From: Rathayibacter caricis DSM 15933
GTDB taxonomy: Bacteria; Actinomycetota; Actinomycetes; Actinomycetales; Microbacteriaceae
NCBI RefSeq assembly: GCF_003044275.1
Contig: NZ_PZPL01000002.1
Span: forward strand, 62,001-126,000
Direction: 5' to 3'
Length of the DNA stretch: 64,000 nt
Each line of letters starts with the position of its first letter. Position 1 is the stretch's first letter. The notes under the pieces were generated by a model. That model worked only from the letters and a program-made list of their open reading frames with translations. It searched no databases and was not told the origin of the DNA. Position numbers and translations under genes: made by a program. This document shows positions 33,991 through 43,134 of this stretch, piece after piece.

Positions 33991-34904
33991 CGGCGGTCGT
34001 GAACCCAGGAAGGCGCCCAGGCATCTCGGCAGTCCAGCGGCGGAACCGGTGGCGTGGGTGGAACTTCCTGCTCCCGTTCATGCTGGTGTTCGTCGTGATC
34101 TTCGTCGCCCCGATCCTCTACTCCATCTACATCAGCCTCTTCCGGACGCAGCTGCTCGGCGGAACCCAGTTCGTCGGAGTCGACAACTACGTGCGGGCGT
34201 TTAACGACCCGCAGTTCTGGTCGGGCGTGACGCGGGTCGCCCTCTTCCTCGTCATCCAGGTCCCGATCATGCTTGTCATCGCGATGTTCGTCGCCCTCGC
34301 GATCGATTCGGCGCGCCTGTACGGCAAGGACTTCTTCCGGATCGCCGTCTTCATGCCCTACGCGGTCCCCGCCGTCGTCGCCGCGCTCATGTGGGGCTTC
34401 ATGTACGGACCGAGATTCGGTCTCGTCGGCTACATCAACGACTTCTTCGGATGGGCGATCCCCAACCCGCTCGGGCCGGACTTCATCCTGGCGGCCATCG
34501 GCAACATCGTTACCTGGTCGTTCGTCGGCTACAACATGTTGATCTTCTACTCGTCGCTGCGCACGATCCCGGAGTCGCTGTACGAGGCCGCCGAACTCGA
34601 CGGCGCCAATCAGTGGCACGTCATCAGGGCCATCAAGCTCCCTGCGATCCGCGGCTCCATCGCCATCGCGACGATCTTCTCGATCATCGGCAGCTTCCAG
34701 CTCTTCAACGAGCCGAGCATCCTCCGAGAGCTGGCGCCGAACTCGATCTCGACGTTCTTCACTCCGAACCTCTACGCGTACAACCTGTCCTTCAGCGGGC
34801 AGCAGTACAACTACGCCGCAGCGGTCGCCATCATCATGGGCGTCATCACGATGGTCATCGCCTACGTCGTCCAGTTGCGCAGCACCGGAAAGGACGTCGC
34901 ATGA
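33987..34904 (+). CDS. ABC sugar transporter permease, MalF-type (cluster B)
   Basis: A 305-residue permease with six predicted segments and the EAA loop EAAELDGANQWHVIRAIKLPA. It is strongly similar along its length to the cluster A MalF-type permease (for example WRGWNFLLPFMLVFVVIF versus WTGWQFTGPFALVFVLVF, and an identical IATIFSIIGSFQLFNEP block). The start ATG 33987 overlaps a 17-codon leader ORF; a frame extending to 33933 is less likely. Its stop overlaps the next permease start (ATGA). No ATPase is encoded nearby. Confidence 0.93.
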   Translation: MTAVVNPGRRPGISAVQRRNRWRGWNFLLPFMLVFVVIFVAPILYSIYISLFRTQLLGGTQFVGVDNYVRAFNDPQFWSGVTRVALFLVIQVPIMLVIAMFVALAIDSARLYGKDFFRIAVFMPYAVPAVVAALMWGFMYGPRFGLVGYINDFFGWAIPNPLGPDFILAAIGNIVTWSFVGYNMLIFYSSLRTIPESLYEAAELDGANQWHVIRAIKLPAIRGSIAIATIFSIIGSFQLFNEPSILRELAPNSISTFFTPNLYAYNLSFSGQQYNYAAAVAIIMGVITMVIAYVVQLRSTGKDVA

Positions 34905-35851
34905 CCTCGTCGACCGTCAGCCCCTCGATCACCGCCTCGCCGGACGCTCCACGCCGCGGGATCTCCAGCCCGCCGCGGCTGCGCTCGCGTCGCCGCAGGA
35001 GTGTGGACAAGCCCCGTCGGAGCCTCCTCCTCACGGCGATCACCGCGATCGTGCTGGTCTACACGCTCCTCCCGCTGGTGTGGCTGGTCATCTCGGCGTC
35101 GAAGACCCAGGACGATCTGCTCTCGACCTTCGGCTTCGCCTTCGGGAGCTCGTTCGCCCTGTTCGACAACATCGGAAACACGCTCGCCTACAACGACGGG
35201 ATCTTCGTCCGCTGGCTCCTGAACACGGTGCTGTACGTCGTCGTCGGCGCCGGTGGGGCGACTCTGCTCGCGGTGCTCGGGGGCTACGCCCTGGCGAAGT
35301 TCTCGTTCCCCGGGAAGAAGGCCGTCTTCGCCGTGGTGATCGGCGCCGTCGCCGTCCCCGGCACCGCCTTGGCCGTGCCGACGTTCCTGATGTTCTCGTC
35401 CTTCGGGATCACGAACACCCCGTGGTCGGTCATCCTGCCCTCGCTCATCTCACCGTTCGGCCTCTACCTGATGTGGACGTTCGCCAGCCAGGCCGTGCCG
35501 GCGGAGCTCCTCGAGGCGGCCAGGGTCGACGGAGCATCCGAGTTCCGCACTTTCTGGCAGGTGTCCCTTCCCCTCCTCGCGCCGGGAACGGTGACCGTGC
35601 TGCTGTTCACCACGGTCGCCACCTGGAACAACTACTTCCTGCCCCTGATCATGCTCAGGGATCCCGCGTGGTACCCCCTCACCGTCGGGTTGAACGCCTG
35701 GAACGCGCAGGCGTCGACGGTCGGCGGGCAGGCGGTCTTCGACCTCGTGGTAACGGGCTCCCTGCTCACGATCATCCCCTTGATCGCCGCTTTCCTCCTC
35801 CTCCAGCGCTACTGGCAGTCCGGCCTCGCAGCTGGCTCCGTCAAGGAGTGA
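34901..35851 (+). CDS. ABC sugar transporter permease, MalG-type (cluster B)
   Basis: A 316-residue permease. A basic cytoplasmic N-terminus of about 45 residues, longer than in the cluster A paralogue, precedes LVYTLLPLVWLVISASKT. The EAA loop is LLEAARVDGASEFRTFWQVSLPLL, and WNNYFLPLIML is shared with cluster A. ATG 34901 follows GGAAAGGAC. It completes the membrane part of the second CUT1-type importer. Confidence 0.93.
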   Translation: MTSSTVSPSITASPDAPRRGISSPPRLRSRRRRSVDKPRRSLLLTAITAIVLVYTLLPLVWLVISASKTQDDLLSTFGFAFGSSFALFDNIGNTLAYNDGIFVRWLLNTVLYVVVGAGGATLLAVLGGYALAKFSFPGKKAVFAVVIGAVAVPGTALAVPTFLMFSSFGITNTPWSVILPSLISPFGLYLMWTFASQAVPAELLEAARVDGASEFRTFWQVSLPLLAPGTVTVLLFTTVATWNNYFLPLIMLRDPAWYPLTVGLNAWNAQASTVGGQAVFDLVVTGSLLTIIPLIAAFLLLQRYWQSGLAAGSVKE

Positions 35852-35904
35852 ATCCCCTGTCCATCCCTTCCCACACCACTCCATTCCTTCGAAAGAGAGA
35901 AGAC

Positions 35905-37245
35905 ATGTCCCGCACGATCACTCGACGACGCGTGTTCGCCGGCCTCGCCGCCGTCACCGTCATCGCATCGCTCACCGCCTGCAGTCCCGGAGCTTCCGGC
36001 CCCACAGAGGAGGTCGATGCGTCCGACGTCGCCGCCGCCCTCGACAAGGGAGGCGACCTTCTCGTTTGGGGCTGGGACGCCACCCTCCCTCCGATGATCG
36101 ATGCCTTCGAGAAGGCCTACCCGAACGTCAACGTCGAGCTCGCCAACGTCGGCACCGGCACCGACGCCTACACGGCGCTGCAGAACGCGATCCAGGCCGG
36201 ATCCGGCATCCCCGACGTCATGCACATGGAGTACTCCGCCGTTCCTCAGTTCGCTCTGACCGGAGATCTCGCCGACCTGTCGGCCTTCGGTGCGGGCGAT
36301 CTCGAGGACTCCTTCACCACTGGCACCTGGGGTTCCGTCGCCATCAACGACGGCATCTTTGGGCTCCCGCTCGATTCCGGGCCGATGGCGATGTTCTACA
36401 ACCAGGCGACGTTCGACCAGTACGGCATCGCCGTGCCGACCACCTGGGAGGAGTACGTCGAGGCGGCGAGGACGCTGCACGCCGCCGACCCGTCGAAGTA
36501 CCTCGTCGGCGACGCAGGCGACGCCGGCTTCACTCAGAGCATGATCTGGCAGGCCGGAGGCCGCCCGTTCCAGGCCTCGGGCAGCGACATCACGGTTGAC
36601 CTCGAGGACGAAGGCGCGAAGAAGTTCACCGACATGTGGCAGCCGGTCCTCGACGAGGGCCTCGCCGCTCCGATCACCACCTGGTCCGAGGAGTGGTACA
36701 AGGGTCTCAGCGACGGGACCATCAACTCGCTCCTGATCGGCGCGTGGATGCCCGTCAACCTCGAAAGTGGGGTTCCCGACGCGGCCGGCGACTGGCGTGC
36801 CGCTCCTATGCCCCAGTACGAGGCCGGAGAGACGATGAACTCCGAGAACGGCGGAAGCGCGCTCTCGGTGACGGAAGCCAGTGAGCAGAAGGCGCTCGCC
36901 TACGGCTTCACCGAGTTCTCGAACGCCGGTGACGGCGTCGGCGTGCGACTCGAGGCCGGAACCTTCCCCGCGACGGTCTCCGACATCGAGTCCGACGAGT
37001 TCACGAACAAGGAGTTCCCGTACTTCGGCGGCCAGAAGGTCAACGAAGTACTCGCCGAGGCTGCAACCACGGTCTCCTCGGGATGGCAGTACCTGCCGTT
37101 CCAGGCGTACGCCGTATCGATCTTCAACGACAATCTCGGCTCCTCCTACACCGGAGACCAGCCGCTGTCGGAAGGTCTGGCCACCTGGCAGGACGCCATC
37201 GTGAGTTACGGCAACGACCAGGGCTTCGCCGTCAACGGCGGCTAG
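35905..37245 (+). CDS. Extracellular sugar-binding lipoprotein of an ABC importer (cluster B)
   Basis: A 446-residue solute-binding lipoprotein. The twin basic start RRRVFAGLAA is followed by the lipobox SLTAC, with the lipidated Cys at 26. The mature region aligns with the cluster A binding protein throughout (GGDLLVWGWDATLPP, PDVMHMEYSAVPQF, GLPLDSGPMAMFYNQATFD, WQYLPFQAYAVSIF). ATG 35905 follows GAAAGAGAGA. Differences concentrate around the predicted sugar contacts, so the two importers probably take related but different oligosaccharides (inference). Confidence 0.94.
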   Translation: MSRTITRRRVFAGLAAVTVIASLTACSPGASGPTEEVDASDVAAALDKGGDLLVWGWDATLPPMIDAFEKAYPNVNVELANVGTGTDAYTALQNAIQAGSGIPDVMHMEYSAVPQFALTGDLADLSAFGAGDLEDSFTTGTWGSVAINDGIFGLPLDSGPMAMFYNQATFDQYGIAVPTTWEEYVEAARTLHAADPSKYLVGDAGDAGFTQSMIWQAGGRPFQASGSDITVDLEDEGAKKFTDMWQPVLDEGLAAPITTWSEEWYKGLSDGTINSLLIGAWMPVNLESGVPDAAGDWRAAPMPQYEAGETMNSENGGSALSVTEASEQKALAYGFTEFSNAGDGVGVRLEAGTFPATVSDIESDEFTNKEFPYFGGQKVNEVLAEAATTVSSGWQYLPFQAYAVSIFNDNLGSSYTGDQPLSEGLATWQDAIVSYGNDQGFAVNGG

Positions 37246-37260
37246 TCACCCCTCTCGAGC

Positions 37261-37297
37261 TCGGTGGCCGGACGGGTGCAGCTCGTCCGGCCACCGA
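37261..37297 (+). terminator. 14-bp hairpin between binding protein and LacI (cluster B)
   Basis: TCGGTGGCCGGACG (37261-37274) pairs perfectly with CGTCCGGCCACCGA (37284-37297) across a nine-base loop, 15 bases after the binding-protein stop. No T run follows. It should end or attenuate the transporter transcript, leaving the LacI and GH42 genes at a lower level or on their own promoter. Confidence 0.7.
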
Positions 37298-37357
37298 TGC
37301 TCATGAGGAACGCCAGACTGTTCGCGTGCCTGATCCGCTGACCTCGAGGAGACTGCC

Positions 37358-38407
37358 ATGACCCAGCCCGCCAGGCGGACAGGAGCTGTCCGGCCTCCCG
37401 CAATGGTCGATGTCGCGCGGCTCTCCGGCGTCTCCCAGAAGACCGTCTCGCGGGTGGTCAACGGGGAGCCCCACGTCTCTCCCGGCATTCAGGAGCGTGT
37501 TCAGGCCGCCATCGAGACGCTCAACTTCAGACCGAACTCGGCTGCCCGCGCGCTCGCCTCCGCTCGCAGCCGCACGATCGGCTTCGTCTCCACCGGCAGT
37601 GCGCTCTTCGGCCCCACCGCCATCTCCGCCGGGGTGGAGCGAGCTGCCCGCGAGGCCGGCTACTCAATCGCGGTGGCACATACCCCGGACGGGACGCCGG
37701 CCAGTGTCCGTGCGGCGTTCGGTGACCTCAGCGGTCGCGGGGTCGAAGCGATCATCGTCTCCGAGCCCGCAGACGACCTGCACCCGTCGGAGCTGCTCTC
37801 GACCGGGGTCCCCGTCCTCTCGCTCGACAACGAGTCGGCCGACTCCACTGACTGGATCACCGTCGGCGCTGACGACCGGATGGCGGCGCGGACGGGCACG
37901 CAGCACCTGATCGATCTTGGACACCGGTCAATCCTGCACATCGCAGGACCTCCGGGATGGGCAACGAGCCAAAACCGGCTACTCGGCTACCGGGACGCCG
38001 TCTCCGCCGCAGGGATACCCACCTGTGTCGAGCTTCGCGGCGACTGGAGCGTCGACTCCGGATTCGCGGCAGGACACGAGATCGCGAGCAGGCACGACGT
38101 CACCGCAGTCCTCGCCGCCAACGACGAAATGGCGATCGGAGCCATCCGAGCACTACAGCTGGCCGGGCTCTCGGTCCCGAAAGAAGTAAGTGTCGTCGGG
38201 ATCGATGACATTCCCGTCGCCGCCTACCTCGCCGTACCCCTCACCACCATCCGTCAGGACTTCGAGGTCATCGCCCGTTCAGGCATGGCTCGCCTGATAG
38301 ACGCGATCGAGGGCCGGGCCCTGACATCACGGCAGCACGCCGTCCCAACCGAACTCGTCATCCGCGACACCACCGCCCCGCCCCCAGCGCGCGCACCCCA
38401 CCTCTAA
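37358..38407 (+). CDS. LacI-family regulator of glycan cluster B
   Basis: A 349-residue repressor. The DNA-binding domain is AMVDVARLSGVSQKTVSRVVNG with the hinge FRPNSAARALASAR. HLIDLGHRSILHIAGP and VVGIDDIPVAAYLAVPLTTIRQ place it in the same subfamily as the cluster A regulator. ATG 37358 follows CGAGGAGA. Unlike cluster A, the gene lies inside the operon after the binding protein, so it would be expressed with its targets. The duplicated TGACT-type operator at the cluster promoter is its most likely binding site. Confidence 0.92.
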   Translation: MTQPARRTGAVRPPAMVDVARLSGVSQKTVSRVVNGEPHVSPGIQERVQAAIETLNFRPNSAARALASARSRTIGFVSTGSALFGPTAISAGVERAAREAGYSIAVAHTPDGTPASVRAAFGDLSGRGVEAIIVSEPADDLHPSELLSTGVPVLSLDNESADSTDWITVGADDRMAARTGTQHLIDLGHRSILHIAGPPGWATSQNRLLGYRDAVSAAGIPTCVELRGDWSVDSGFAAGHEIASRHDVTAVLAANDEMAIGAIRALQLAGLSVPKEVSVVGIDDIPVAAYLAVPLTTIRQDFEVIARSGMARLIDAIEGRALTSRQHAVPTELVIRDTTAPPPARAPHL

Positions 38408-38475
38408 TCCCCGGCTCCGCGCCCTTCGGCCCCGTGTTTCCGCCTGCTTCGACCCTGCCTAGAAAGAACATCCTC

Positions 38476-40614
38476 ATGCCTGCACTCCTCGCCGATCGCG
38501 TCCTCTTCGGAGCCGCCTACTACCTCGAGTACCAGCGCAGCCCTGACCTCGAACGCGACCTCGACACCATGATCGACGCCGGCTTCACCGTCATCCGCGT
38601 CGGCGAATCGGTCTGGTCGACCTGGGAACCCGAAGACGGAGTCTTCGACCTCGACTGGATGCAGGCCGTCCTCGACGCGGCGCACGCCCGCGGAATCTCG
38701 GTGATCCTCGGCACCCCGACCTACGCGATCCCGATGTGGCTCGCGCGGAAGCACCCGGAGATCGCCGGCCAACGCGAGACAGGACGTCTGATCTCCTGGG
38801 GAGCGAGGCAGGAGGCGGACTTCACGCACCCCGCCTACCGGTTCCACGCCGAGCGCGTGGTGCGGGCGATCATGGCACGATACGCGGACCATCCCTCGGT
38901 GATCGGCTTCCAGGTCGACAACGAGCCCGGGAACGAGATCCTTCATAACCACGGAGTGTTCCAGCGCTTCACCGACGAGCTCCGACACCGGTACGTCACA
39001 GTCGACCGACTCAACGAAGAGTGGGGGCTCGCTTACTGGTCTCACCGCCTGTCGACCTGGGCCGACCTTTGGACGCCCGATAACAACACCCACCCGCAGT
39101 ACGACCTGGCGTGGCGACGGTTCCAGGCCGAGTTGACCACCGAGATGCTGGCGTGGCAGCGCGACGTCGTCCGCGAGTACGCGGCGCCGGAGCAGTTCAT
39201 CACCACGTGCCTGTCCTACGACCGTCCCGCTCTCCAGGACGACTCGGCCGGCGCCGTGCTCGACGTGACGTCTGGCAACCCCTACTACCGCATGCAGCAT
39301 CATCTTGAACTGCCGGATCCGGCGGATCTGGACACGGTTCAGACCTGGTACACGACCGGGGCATGGACTCTGTACCGCACGGCGGACCGGATGTGGTCGA
39401 CGAAGCAAGCACCCTTCCTCGTCACAGAAACGGGCGCGACGTCCATCTGGGGATCGAGCCTGAACGAACCGCCCTACCGCGGCCAGCTGCGGCAGGCGGC
39501 CTGGGCGTTCGTGTCACGCGGCGCCGCCGCTATCGAGTACTGGCACTGGCACTCCCTCCCCTACGGCGCAGAGACCTACTGGGGCGGTGTCCTCCCGCAT
39601 TCCGGACAGCCGGGCCGCATCTACGCCGAGATCCAGGCACTGGGCGCGGAGCTCGCGAACGCCGGATCCGACGTGCTCGACCTGGTACCGGACGCCGACC
39701 TGGGCATCCTCTACTCGACCGATTCGAAATGGGGAATGGCCTTCCAGCCGCCCTTCGGGCTCACCGAGCCGGACCCCCGATCGTACGAGCGCATCGTCGA
39801 CGGGTGGTACCGGGCGGCCTTCGACGCCCACCTGCAGGTTCGGGTGCAGCAGCCTCGGCACCTGTTCGCCCGAGACCCGCGGGACGTCGTCGCCGAGCTT
39901 CCGGCTCTCGTCGTTCCTGGCTTCTACATCGCTTCGGACGAGCAGCTCGACTGGCTCCGTGAGTACGCCCATGCCGGCGGACATCTGCTCCTAGGAATCC
40001 GCACCGGCTACGCCGACGAGGAGGCGCGTCCACGCACCGACCGGCAGCCTGCCCGCCTGGCGGACGCCGCCGGAGTCTCGTACGACGAGTTCTCCAACGC
40101 CGGCGACACGGTCGTCCTCGGCCGCGCCGGTCTCCCGCTGCCGGAAGGAGCCGTCGCTCGCCTCTGGATCGATGGGCTGAAGCCAGACACCGGCACCGAA
40201 GTGCTCTTCGACTACGAGCACCCCCACTTTTCCGAGTGGGCCCCTGCGACGACCCGGGAGCACGGCGACGGGCGGATCACCGTCATCGGAACGCAGCCCG
40301 ACCCCGCCCTCGGTGCAGCCCTTCTCCGCTGGGCGGTGCCGAGAGCGGCGAACGACAAGTGGATCGCCGGCTGCAGCCACCCGGAATCGGTGCGCGTGAC
40401 CGGAGGATCGCCCCGCGCCGACAGATCTGCCGGAGGAGTGCGATTCGTGCACAACTACTCCTGGCAGGCGGCCACCCTGGTCCTGCCTGTCGCCTGCGAG
40501 GATCTCGCCGCCACTCCCGGCGCCGATGGACGGCGACAGACCCTCCCGGCCGGGCACCTTATCGAGCTGCAGGCCTGGGACGCGCGAGTACTCCGCGAGA
40601 CGACCACTCACTGA
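38476..40614 (+). CDS. Glycoside hydrolase family 42 beta-galactosidase (cluster B)
   Basis: A 712-residue cytoplasmic GH42 enzyme. FGAAYYLEY opens the barrel, the acid/base Glu150 is in VDNEPG and the nucleophile Glu318 in LVTETGAT. IEYWHWHSLPYGAETYWGG matches the cluster A enzyme. The trimerisation and C-terminal domains follow at the same spacing. ATG 38476 follows AGAAAG. It lies 68 bases after the LacI gene and likely cuts imported galacto-oligosaccharides. Having two diverged copies next to two diverged importers implies that each enzyme is matched to one importer. Confidence 0.94.
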   Translation: MPALLADRVLFGAAYYLEYQRSPDLERDLDTMIDAGFTVIRVGESVWSTWEPEDGVFDLDWMQAVLDAAHARGISVILGTPTYAIPMWLARKHPEIAGQRETGRLISWGARQEADFTHPAYRFHAERVVRAIMARYADHPSVIGFQVDNEPGNEILHNHGVFQRFTDELRHRYVTVDRLNEEWGLAYWSHRLSTWADLWTPDNNTHPQYDLAWRRFQAELTTEMLAWQRDVVREYAAPEQFITTCLSYDRPALQDDSAGAVLDVTSGNPYYRMQHHLELPDPADLDTVQTWYTTGAWTLYRTADRMWSTKQAPFLVTETGATSIWGSSLNEPPYRGQLRQAAWAFVSRGAAAIEYWHWHSLPYGAETYWGGVLPHSGQPGRIYAEIQALGAELANAGSDVLDLVPDADLGILYSTDSKWGMAFQPPFGLTEPDPRSYERIVDGWYRAAFDAHLQVRVQQPRHLFARDPRDVVAELPALVVPGFYIASDEQLDWLREYAHAGGHLLLGIRTGYADEEARPRTDRQPARLADAAGVSYDEFSNAGDTVVLGRAGLPLPEGAVARLWIDGLKPDTGTEVLFDYEHPHFSEWAPATTREHGDGRITVIGTQPDPALGAALLRWAVPRAANDKWIAGCSHPESVRVTGGSPRADRSAGGVRFVHNYSWQAATLVLPVACEDLAATPGADGRRQTLPAGHLIELQAWDARVLRETTTH

Positions 40615-40763
40615 AAACAGGGGGGCATGGCTCATACACCTGGTGAAGCGGCGTAAACTTCTTCACGAGTGGTCTTGTGAGGCCATACAACCGGACCCGC
40701 GACGGAAGTCGCATGAGGTCCGGGAGACCGGGGCCCAGCCGCTCACCCCCCTGGAGGACCATC

Positions 40764-41678
40764 GTGTCCACTCATCCGTCCGTGCTTGTCACGGATATCT
40801 CTTTCGCGCCCGAACTGCTTCTCGATCTCGCGCGCCCCGCCAGCACTGAACGTCTGCCACTGCTCGTATGGCTGCACGGCGGAGCCTGGCGGATGCAGGA
40901 CCGGACAGCGCGACCGGATCTGCACCGCTTTGCTTCGGCCGGTTACGTGTGCGTCAGCATCGACTACCGACTGAGCTCAGCTGCTCCGCACCCGGCGCAG
41001 CTGCTCGACGTGCGGGCGGCGCTGCGCTTTCTCCGTGAGCGCGCCGACGAGTACGGCATCGACCCTGCTCGGATCGGTCTGTGGGGATCTTCGGCCGGCG
41101 GTCACCTCGCGGCCCTCGCCGGTCTGACCGGCGACATCGACCAGTACGCGGCGGGAGAACCATCGGGTGACACCTCGGTGCAAGCCGTAATCGACGGGTA
41201 CGGCCCGGCCGATCTGGCAGGGCTCAGCGCGGACGCACCGGCAGACGCACCCGAGTTGCAGCTGCTGGGAGGTCCAGTGGGGGAGCACCTCGAGGCCGCG
41301 TTGGATGCGAGCCCGGCCCGTCGAGCCCATCAGGGGGCTCCTCCGATCCTGATCCTGCACGGCGACGCCGACCTGCTGGTCCCTGCCGAGCACAGCGAAC
41401 GCCTCTACGACGCCCTGGCAGAAGCTGGCTCGGACGCCGCTCTCTATCTGATCGACGGCTTCGGTCACGGCTTCCTCAACCCCGGAGACGTCGCTGAACT
41501 CGGTCCCGACCATGTCCTCGACGTCGGACGCCTCGACTCGCAACCCGACGCGAAAACGGTGCGCCGTTCCACACCCGCTCTCGCAGACTTCACGACGGCC
41601 CACCCCCATGCATCATTCGACACAGCGATGACGTTCTTCGACCACGTCCTCACCAACAGCGAGGAGGCACTTCGATGA
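40764..41678 (+). CDS. Alpha/beta hydrolase, carbohydrate-esterase-like
   Basis: A 304-residue esterase. HGGAWRMQD near residue 38 supplies the oxyanion hole, GSSAGGH the nucleophile Ser, HGDADLLVP the Asp and DGFGHGFLNP the His. The pattern is that of the BD-FAE and acetylxylan-esterase-like family. GTG 40764 lies four bases after GGAGGA. No signal peptide is seen, so it would remove acetyl or feruloyl groups from imported oligosaccharides. The stop overlaps the cupin start (ATGA). Confidence 0.87.
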   Translation: MSTHPSVLVTDISFAPELLLDLARPASTERLPLLVWLHGGAWRMQDRTARPDLHRFASAGYVCVSIDYRLSSAAPHPAQLLDVRAALRFLRERADEYGIDPARIGLWGSSAGGHLAALAGLTGDIDQYAAGEPSGDTSVQAVIDGYGPADLAGLSADAPADAPELQLLGGPVGEHLEAALDASPARRAHQGAPPILILHGDADLLVPAEHSERLYDALAEAGSDAALYLIDGFGHGFLNPGDVAELGPDHVLDVGRLDSQPDAKTVRRSTPALADFTTAHPHASFDTAMTFFDHVLTNSEEALR

Positions 41679-42694
41679 CCGAGACCAATGTCGAGCGCAA
41701 CTCGAGCCTCGCGGTACTGTTCGATGATCTCCCCGGCGAGGCAGTGCCCTACGCGATCGCAGCGGGCGAGGGACGGCGAACCCTCGTCGGCGGGATGCTC
41801 GTCACCGAGATCGCACGGCCCATCGACACCGGAGCCGCTTTCGCCGCCGCCTGGGTCAGCGGTCCTCTCGGCGCGCGCGTCCCCGCCGCTCGCGCCGAGG
41901 AGGAACTATTCCTCTTCGTCGTCGACGGAGTCGTGGAGCTCGATCTCGACGGTGCCCTTCATCGCCTGACCCCGGGAGATTCAGCGCATATCGCCGCCGG
42001 TGACCTCGTCGGATGGACGATGCGCGCACACACAAACCGGATTCTCCACTACTCCTCGGAAGGTCGGCGTCAAGAGCAGCTCGTCCGAATGGGCGCAGCG
42101 TTCTCCGGTCATTCGCATCAGTCCGAGGCGCAACTTCTCGACCCGGCCTCGTGGGCGGACCTCGGCGCAGAGTACGGAGTCACACTCGCCGGCACAGGTG
42201 AGGATCCTGCCGCATCGGGACGATCGCGGATCGTGCGAGCGGCGGACGGGGAGCGCTGGGCGAGTCACGCACAGCTCAACTCCTACCTCGCTCGCGCACG
42301 CGATACCGACGGAAGCTACTTCGCGATGCACACTCGCGGCGCGCGGTCGCCGTGGATTCCGCGGCACCGCCATCACTTGCACACAGAGAACTTTCTCTGC
42401 CTGGACGGACGAGCCCGGATCGAAGCGAACGGCACCGATATCCTGCTTACCCGCGGTGACTTCTTGCACGCGCCCGCCGGTACCATCCACTCATTCCGCT
42501 TCGAGCGCAGCGACACCCAAATGCTCGGCCTGCTCACGACCGGGATCTTTGAGCCGTTCTTCGAGTTCATGAACGAGCCAACGCGGGAGCGAACACCCGA
42601 CGAGTCTGGCGAACCGTGGTTCCCGGTAGCGGCATTCGAACAAGCGCGTGCGGAGCTCGACGTTGAAGTAGTTGGGCCCCCACCGGAGAGCTGA
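41675..42694 (+). CDS. Double-cupin protein, quercetin-dioxygenase-like fold
   Basis: A 339-residue bicupin. The second cupin keeps a metal-site-like motif, HRHHLHTENFLCLDGRARI, with the closing block GDFLHAPAGTIHSF. The first cupin (EEELFLFVVDGVVELDLDG, PGDSAHIAAGD) has lost most histidines. This one-active-site arrangement is seen in the quercetin 2,3-dioxygenase-like group. It is the last gene of cluster B and is translationally coupled to the esterase, so it may act on the acid or phenolic part released by that enzyme (inference). Cofactor and reaction cannot be told from sequence. Confidence 0.8.
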   Translation: MTETNVERNSSLAVLFDDLPGEAVPYAIAAGEGRRTLVGGMLVTEIARPIDTGAAFAAAWVSGPLGARVPAARAEEELFLFVVDGVVELDLDGALHRLTPGDSAHIAAGDLVGWTMRAHTNRILHYSSEGRRQEQLVRMGAAFSGHSHQSEAQLLDPASWADLGAEYGVTLAGTGEDPAASGRSRIVRAADGERWASHAQLNSYLARARDTDGSYFAMHTRGARSPWIPRHRHHLHTENFLCLDGRARIEANGTDILLTRGDFLHAPAGTIHSFRFERSDTQMLGLLTTGIFEPFFEFMNEPTRERTPDESGEPWFPVAAFEQARAELDVEVVGPPPES

Positions 42695-43134
42695 GCCGGC
42701 CGCGGCGACGTCCCAACGCAGGGGGACGTGCAACCCGATGCTGATCGCAGATAGGCCGGCTCTCGCGCCTCGAGCTCCTCAAGCGACAGGCGCGAGAGCA
42801 TGGCACTCCACCAGTCATAGGGGGTCTCGTGGCCTCGGTCCAGAGGGCCAGGGTCCGAAGGCGCGGAGAGCGCAGAGCCATCCCGAGCGCGAAGGGCGGC
42901 AACACTGGAACTGACATAACGAACATTATCGGAGAAGCGCGTAAGGCGGGGGAGGAGCTGTCGGAGCATCGGAAACGGGACGCAGTGAGCCATCGTCAAT
43001 TCGCCAACAGGCTGCTGGCCAATTGCGTAGACCAGTGCGCCTGCGCACCCTCCAGCCGCCCCCTCTCTGCAACCGCAGGACTTCAGCGGCAGCAGTCAGT
43101 CGACTCGACGCGACTATGCGAGCTCTGACTTCGA
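42695..43134 (-). pseudogene. 440-base junction with a possible gene remnant
   Basis: This stretch separates cluster B from the mobilisable element. On the minus strand, about 42750-42890 reads GPLDRGHETPYDWWSAML and LSLEELEAREPA with protein-like composition and codon use, then decays on both sides. It looks like a fragment of a lost gene, family not recognised. The rest holds no convincing ORF. Confidence 0.3.

Noticed and set aside
33840..34619. 259-codon minus-strand frame over the cluster B permease
   Set aside because: It is an antisense reading of the permease, rich in Asp, Glu and Arg, with no ribosome site or family.
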